This document shows, piece after piece, positions 58,854 through 64,000 of a stretch of 64,000 nucleotides of DNA. The stretch's first letter is position 1, and each line of letters opens with the position of its first letter. The notes beneath the pieces were generated by a model, which saw only the letters and a list, made by a program, of their open reading frames with translations, did not search any database and was not told where the DNA came from. Origin of the DNA: Typha latifolia. Lineage: Eukaryota > Streptophyta > Magnoliopsida > Poales > Typhaceae. The translations under genes and the position numbers were made by a program. Location: assembly GCA_019914945.1 (NCBI GenBank), contig CM034109.1, positions 8,548,479-8,612,478 of the forward strand. Direction: 5' to 3'.

Positions 58854-59164
58854 ATGGGGGATTGCAAGCCTTTGGGTTTCTTGATAGGTTTACCTTTCGC
58901 CTTGCTCTCGTTGGTCCTCTCCATTGTTGGCGCCATCATTTGGATCATTGGGTTAGTAAATCCTTCTTCTTATCTCAATTATTTCATCTACCATCTCTCT
59001 CAACCTCTTCATCTAATACTTTTACTATTTTACATTGCAGAACTCTGTTGACGATCGTGTGCCCTTGCTGTGTATGCTTCGCTTGGTTGGCAAATACTCC
59101 GATGGATCTCATCCAGCTTCCAGTGAGCGTGATACAATGCTTTGTTGATCTAATCCCATGCTAG
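58854..59164 (+). CDS. TAXIMIN-type cysteine-rich signalling peptide
   Basis: Two exons, 58854-58951 and 59041-59164, join through a split Gly codon (GG/A) to 73 residues, the family's length. The sequence begins [20 protein letters not shown], a hydrophobic secretory/membrane segment (about 7-33) ending [11 protein letters not shown]. The cysteine cluster VCPCCVCF and the conserved-type end VDLIPC follow directly. TAXIMIN peptides are small conserved plant peptides reported to affect organ fusion and specialised metabolism; no receptor is known to me. Starting at 58791 instead would give 94 residues; I prefer 58854 by family comparison. The 89-base intron is GT-AG with a good acceptor (acattgcag). 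Next gene downstream on the same strand is a DnaJ, independently transcribed. Confidence 0.9.
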
Positions 59165-59888
59165 TTGTATAATATTATTCAGAATTAGTTGTTTATTTGA
59201 CAAATTATCTACTGTATCTTTTGTTGTAATTCTTTTTTTTTTTTCGAAGTTTCATGCATATGTGTATTAATATACGTGGATATTATTGGTCTAAACCAAG
59301 TGGAGCTTTTGGAGATCAATAATTTTTGTAAGAAAAATTAATAGTGTTTTAATTAAACTATTAAAGCTGCTGGATTTGAACCACGATTGTCTACGAAATT
59401 TTCGTATTAAGAAAAAAAAAAATCAAATGATGCATATCTGATCATTATTCTAAATTATGAGCTCGTAGATTAACATATTAATTTTAGCGTTCACGAAGAG
59501 AATCAAACCGAGATTTATAGAAGAGCTACAGATGTGAACATTGTTTTGTTTTTTTAATTATTAAAAAAAAAGTACTCTAAAAACGAGAAATTGACTATTA
59601 AATATCCTCCAACGAGGAGCAGGTTTTGTACAAAATATAAAATTAAATGATCACGTGCTGTGCATATGCCGTCTTACTAGTTTATAATCATAACAAACTA
59701 GTCCAGCTTCTTCTCGAGCTTTCTAGAGAGTTATCCCACTCTCTTTCTTCCAGATGCTTCCACCTTCCGCTTCTACCTCCTCCTCCTCGCTTCCTCTCGC
59801 TTCTCTCCATCATAAGACAACTTCCAACCCAACTCCATTGATTAATTGAGAGAAGCAATAGGAGAAGAGCGATAGGAATCCGAGAGAG
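59165..59888. other. 3' flank of TAXIMIN and promoter/leader of DnaJ gene
   Basis: AT-rich DNA with poly-T and poly-A runs. A CT/TCC-rich leader at about 59705-59810 precedes the DnaJ start. No other gene is seen. Confidence 0.45.
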
Positions 59889-60439
59889 ATGGGAGTGGAT
59901 TACTACAAGATCCTTCAGGTCGACAAGAACGCGAGCGACGACGATCTCAAGAAATCTTATCGGAAGCTCGCCATGAAATGGCATCCTGACAAGAATCCGA
60001 ACAACAAGAAGGAAGCCGAAGCCAAATTTAAACAGATCTCTGAGGCCTACGAGGTAAATATTTAATCATACCCCATCACGAATCTCCTACGAATTATGGA
60101 TATTCCCTTAAAGATCGTTTCATATTTCCTCTAAAGATTCGTTTCTCGCCACACCTATCTCGAATTCCCTCTAAAGATATATTTTTCGTTTCGAATTTCT
60201 TCCCTTTTTAGCCAATTGCTCGCCATTCTATAGGTACTAAGTGATCCCCAGAAGCGCGCCGTCTACGACCAATACGGGGAAGAGGGGCTCAAGGGGCAGG
60301 TCCCGCCGCCAGGGGCGGGCAGCTCCTTCTTCCAGGGAGGTGGCGGAGATGGGCCCACAGTGTTCCGCTTCAACCCAAGGAACGCAGACGACATATTCGC
60401 GGAGTTCTTCGGGTCATCGAGTCCGTTTGCTAGCATGGG

Positions 60440-60470
<31 letters not shown>

Positions 60471-62261
60471 ATGGGTGGATCGAGGTTCTCCAGTGGGTCA
60501 TTCGGGGACGACTTCTTCAGGTCAGCATTCACCGCCGCCGCCGGCGCTGGCGGTGCCGATGTCCACATGAACTCGCACCGGCAGCACAAGGCGGCGGCGA
60601 TCGAGAGGTCGTTGCCGTGCAGCTTGGAGGAATTGTATAAGGGAGCAACAAAAAAGATGAAGATTTCTAGAGAGATTGCAGATGTGAGCGGGTGCGTTCA
60701 GTTCCTCTCTTTATAAGTTTGGTTTTATTTGTTCCCTTTGTGCCAAAAAATATAATCTTTTGCATTTACTTTTATCTCATGGGCCTTCTTTTTATCTTAT
60801 AGATAGAATCTAAATTATATTTATTCCCAGGCGACCGAAGTTTCATCGCACTAGCTTATAGCATTAGAACTAGAAGAACATAAACCCATGAACGTCGAGA
60901 TCCTTTTAAAAAGATAGTAGTGAATTTCCAATTTTACTACAAGTATTACACCTTTGCTTTGTGTAGTGACATGATGCCATAAAATGTATGTGTTCTCAGA
61001 GAAAAGGTATCAAAAATAAGATGGATGAGAATATAGTTGAAATCTTAGTTTAATTAGAGTAGATTGTTTTTTTCCTACTTAAACTAAAATTTTTTAATCG
61101 GAATAATTTAGTTTAAAATTTGAACCGAATCCCAACTACCCAAGGTCCATACATATTGTATAAATCTGTGAACCAATGTTGATAGATTACTTCCTATCCT
61201 ATCTCTCCAAACAATCTCCTTGATCTTAAAGGATATGTAATGGGATTGTCGTTGAGGTTTGAACTAAATTAAATGGTTCTACAAGTAATGCATATAAAAT
61301 AATAATTTGATTGCTTCATAGGTCTAGAGTTAAGAGTCTCATTTAAGCAATTTCTTGGTTTGTAGCTCGCCCTAAAATGCAAGACTAGAATTTGTACCTA
61401 TAGATGAATTCTACCTTTCAGTATTTACATTTTAAGCCTCATGTTTTGAGGGAAAGGTATCAAAAATAAGATATTCTATGAAAATCAAAGTTGATATTTT
61501 GAAAATGCCCTCTCATATTTTCTAAGAGGAGGCCACTCTTATGGAGAGATAAGAGAAGGGTATTTTTAAAAATCTAATGAAATATTTTTTCTGTCTATAG
61601 GTCATAGTCTATTTTCCGCGTATTGTAAGGATAAAGCCCATAATGGAGAGATTGAAATCCAAATATTGAAAATGTAGACTATGAGTGAAAAATGTAAGGT
61701 GTGAAATATAGTTGTCCCGTGAAAAAAGAAAAAAGAAATTGAATTAGTGAATAACTGTATAGCTTATCAGACTACTTTTACTGAACCACACCCCTCCCTT
61801 TGTTGTGTTAATAATGTGTATTCAGGAAAACAATGCCAGTGGAGGAGATCCTGACGATCAATATAAAACCCGGTTGGAAGAAGGGCACCAAGATCACCTT
61901 CCCGGAGAAAGGAAACGAACAACCAAATGTTGCTCCCGCTGATCTTGTCTTCATCATCGACGAGAAGCCCCATCCAGTGTTCACAAGGGAAGGGAACGAC
62001 CTCGTCACGACGCAGAAGATATCGCTTGTGGAAGCATTAACTGGTTACACCGCTCAACTAACTAGCTTGGATGGTCGTAGCATTACTATTCCGATAAGCA
62101 ACGTTATCCATCCTGGATATGAGGAAGTCGTTGCACGGGAAGGCATGCCGATACCCAAGGATCCGACCAAGAAGGGGAACCTTAGAATCAAATTTGATAT
62201 CAAGTTTCCTAAGTATCTCAATGGAGAGCAGAAGGCTGGAATCAAAAGATTGCTGGCATAA
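59889..62261 (+). CDS. Class B DnaJ/Hsp40 co-chaperone (DNAJB1/13-like)
   Basis: Three exons, 59889-60053, 60234-60691 and 61826-62261, join in frame to 352 residues. The J domain (about 1-70) has YYKILQV, the Hsp70-stimulating HPD motif (32-34) and [17 protein letters not shown]. It is followed by a Gly/Phe region with EEGLKGQ and a run of about 11 glycines, then the two beta-barrel C-terminal domains ([48 protein letters not shown]) and a short dimerisation tail. There is no CxxCxGxG zinc finger, so it is type II. It is expected to be cytosolic or nuclear, delivering unfolded clients to Hsp70. Exon 2 is strikingly GC-rich compared with exon 3. The leader is CT/TCC-rich. Convergent with the next gene. 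Confidence 0.95.
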
Positions 62262-63091
62262 TGACAAGTGTGTGTTTGCCTATTGGACCCTGGTAAGGTA
62301 CAAGGTCGATATGTATTATTCGAGAAAGCGGAAGAGATGAGCGATGTTCAAGCTTTGATTGAGATTTGAGATGGTTGATGTGAATCTATGTGTCTAATCT
62401 GTAGGCAAAATATAGAGGAATATTATATGCAGGTTTCGGTCGGTTGGTCGTTCTAGTATCTTTTCTTGTTACCCCATTTCGTGGAATATTATATACAGGT
62501 TTCATCTTGCGAGCTACCAATTTGCCCGTGAAAAGCTAAAGAATTCCAAGGTTGCCCATATGTTGGAATACTGATATATAGCGTTCTTCCATTCTTTACT
62601 TCAGCTTTCGATCTTTGAAAATTAAACAATCCTAATATATCCGGGATTAGCACTAACGATACCAGATAAGATACGAGATCCAGAACAAAGATGGAAGTTT
62701 ACTACCAGTACTCGGTTTTGTACACTTGCAACTTAACTAATAGAAAGAGCTCTTATCGAAGGCAAAATTAATTATAGATTACTTGTTTTCATTCAAAATA
62801 CCGGATGCAAATTGACTTGGAATAACAAGAGGACAACAAATTTACAAATACCCAGGCATCTCTCTGATAAATTTACCAAACGTAACATTTCCCCGTTGGA
62901 TTCTAACAAAAGTGCTTTGGCACAACCCCCATCTTCCTATCCTCTTGTTCTCTTTCTATCCAGTATACAATCAGTCAAGAGAGGCAATAAGATACCCTCC
63001 GCAATAATTCTCGAGGGAGAGAGAGCATCAGTTGATTGTGGGAATGAAATTGTATGCCCTACAATAAAATAAATATTGGTGGTCTTTCCTC
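62262..63091. other. Convergent 3' flanks of DnaJ and the right-edge gene
   Basis: Holds the 3' UTRs of both neighbours. The phrase 'ggaatattatat..caggtttc' occurs twice (about 62416-62438 and 62482-62504). No gene is visible. Confidence 0.45.
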
Positions 63092-63898
63092 TTAATCGCT
63101 GTACTCTGAAGAATATGAAGCAACTTCATCTTCATCTGCATTTTCCTCTCCATCCACCTCGTCCTCCCCATCATTGACCATCTCCTCGTCATCCTCATCC
63201 AAGTCGACATCCATATCATTTCCAGCACGATCAACATCATCATCCCCATCCTCATCGCCTTCCTCATCTCCGGCATCATCTTCCTCCTCACTTTCATCAT
63301 CCATCATTTCTAGGGGTTTAATGTCATCATATTGTCTGGTATAATCCACCACCTGCTCATCATATTCATCACCTGAAGCTTGACCATTTTCATCAGATTG
63401 AGATCCTAAACTGTTCTCATCATCTTCAACATATGCCCTTCTTGTTCCTAAACCCCATTCTTCTCCACCTGAGCTTCTGGGAGACTCAATACTATCCTGT
63501 TTGGCAGTACTAACATCGTTAAAGCTGCCCAGTAAGTTCTCCTTCTGAAGTGCTCCAGGCCTTGCCTGAGATCTCTGTCGAGGCCTAACTGTACGGCGTC
63601 CCCGTCTACGACCCCGGCCACGTGTCCGGCCTCTTCTGGTATACTTGCGCGTGGTCTTCTCATAACTAATAGCATTATTATCTCTAAATCCAACTCTAGA
63701 AGAGCTTCCAATCCCTCTTGGCCTCCCACCGCGACCTCGACCCCGTCCTCCTCTACTGCGACTTCCCCGTCCACGACCCCTACGTCCACTTCCAGAATCA
63801 AGCCATTTTCCCTCTCTTTGGTAGTCAAGTAGGTCAGGGGATCCCATTTGTTCTAGCTCCTGAAAGTTCTTGACGACAGTATATCTAGATGGAAGTTT
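63092..63898 (-). CDS. Last exon of a large RG-rich/acidic nuclear protein, possibly RLT (homeobox-DDT) type; partial
   Basis: Only the final coding exon (268 residues plus stop) is visible. Upstream of it on the coding strand is a good acceptor (ttttttgcag, 63899-63908), and the rest of the gene lies beyond the right edge. In order: SRYTVVKNFQELEQMGSPDL; DYQREGKWLDSG; an Arg/Gly/Ser tract (GRGRGSRSRGGRGRGRGG); a second basic block (RRGRTRGRGRRRGRR); a Ser-rich linker with EEWGLGTRRAYVEDDEN; and a strongly acidic Asp/Glu tail ending VASYSSEYSD. Such a composition fits a chromatin protein. The EWGL..AYVEDDEN and YSSEYSD pieces remind me of the ends of RINGLET (RLT) homeobox-DDT proteins, ISWI partners, but I am not sure. 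The gene is real; the name is tentative. Confidence 0.6.
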   Translation of the reverse strand, partial: KLPSRYTVVKNFQELEQMGSPDLLDYQREGKWLDSGSGRRGRGRGSRSRGGRGRGRGGRPRGIGSSSRVGFRDNNAISYEKTTRKYTRRGRTRGRGRRRGRRTVRPRQRSQARPGALQKENLLGSFNDVSTAKQDSIESPRSSGGEEWGLGTRRAYVEDDENSLGSQSDENGQASGDEYDEQVVDYTRQYDDIKPLEMMDDESEEEDDAGDEEGDEDGDDDVDRAGNDMDVDLDEDDEEMVNDGEDEVDGEENADEDEVASYSSEYSD

Positions 63899-64000
63899 CT
63901 GCAAAAAATGAAGATGTTATTGTAAGGTCAACTCTAAGACAAATATTCAAGTCATAAAAATCCATAATTTGAAAAGTTTTATAAGCTCAAAACTAACGTA

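Noticed and set aside
59365..59385. A tRNA-like T-loop (GGTTCAAATCC on the minus strand)
   Set aside because: No matching acceptor stem, D arm or anticodon arm can be built around it. Such 'gggatttgaacc' words are frequent in diverged plant repeats.

Overview
This is a nuclear window from a flowering plant. The spliced genes have plant-specific families (callose synthase, CLE and TAXIMIN peptides, FLOE/DUF1421, cotton-E6-like wall protein, plant CMP-KDO synthetase), separated by AT-rich intergenic DNA full of AT, CT and CA microsatellites. Several genes start with a GC-rich exon or segment and become AT-richer downstream, most obviously the callose synthase. That gradient is typical of commelinid monocots, so a non-grass monocot such as a palm is my best guess, but the species cannot be fixed from the sequence alone.

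Layout. 1-3930: AT-rich intergenic DNA with one GC/purine-rich island (about 1490-1870). 3960-11890 (+): a 12-exon gene for an At4g18490-like protein whose last intron looks like a minor-spliceosome (U12, AT-AC) intron. 11.9-23.6 kb: mostly intergenic, holding two intronless CLE peptide hormone genes (16354 and 20901, both +). 23662-27516 (-): CMP-KDO synthetase, 8 exons. 29489-32299 (+): FLOE-like DUF1421 protein with a GC-AG intron. 33175-39076 (-): TRF4/5-type non-canonical poly(A) polymerase, 13 exons, also with one GC-AG intron. 39.1-45.3 kb: intergenic with a MITE-like element and an orphan promoter/5' leader at about 42540-42960. 45376-50688 (+): callose synthase 12-like protein of 1770 residues in one uninterrupted exon. 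53188-53680: a young 5'-truncated LINE fragment (RNase H end) with a perfect 16-bp target-site duplication. 54330-56209 (+): small OB-fold protein. 57315-57875 (-): E6-like secreted protein. 58854-59164 (+): TAXIMIN peptide. 59889-62261 (+): class B DnaJ/Hsp40. 63092 to the right edge (-): the C-terminal exon of a large nuclear protein with RG-rich and acidic tracts.

Functional links. The genes are ordinary, independently transcribed plant genes, not a pathway cluster. Several do touch the cell wall or extracellular signalling: callose synthase makes beta-1,3-glucan, CMP-KDO synthetase feeds rhamnogalacturonan II, E6-like is a secreted wall protein, and CLE and TAXIMIN are secreted peptide signals. 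I regard this as coincidence of neighbourhood. I did not find an undescribed multi-gene system. The most notable points are the AT-AC intron, the tandem CLE pair, two GC-AG introns, the fresh LINE insertion, and a possible 2.5-kb leader intron upstream of the callose synthase.
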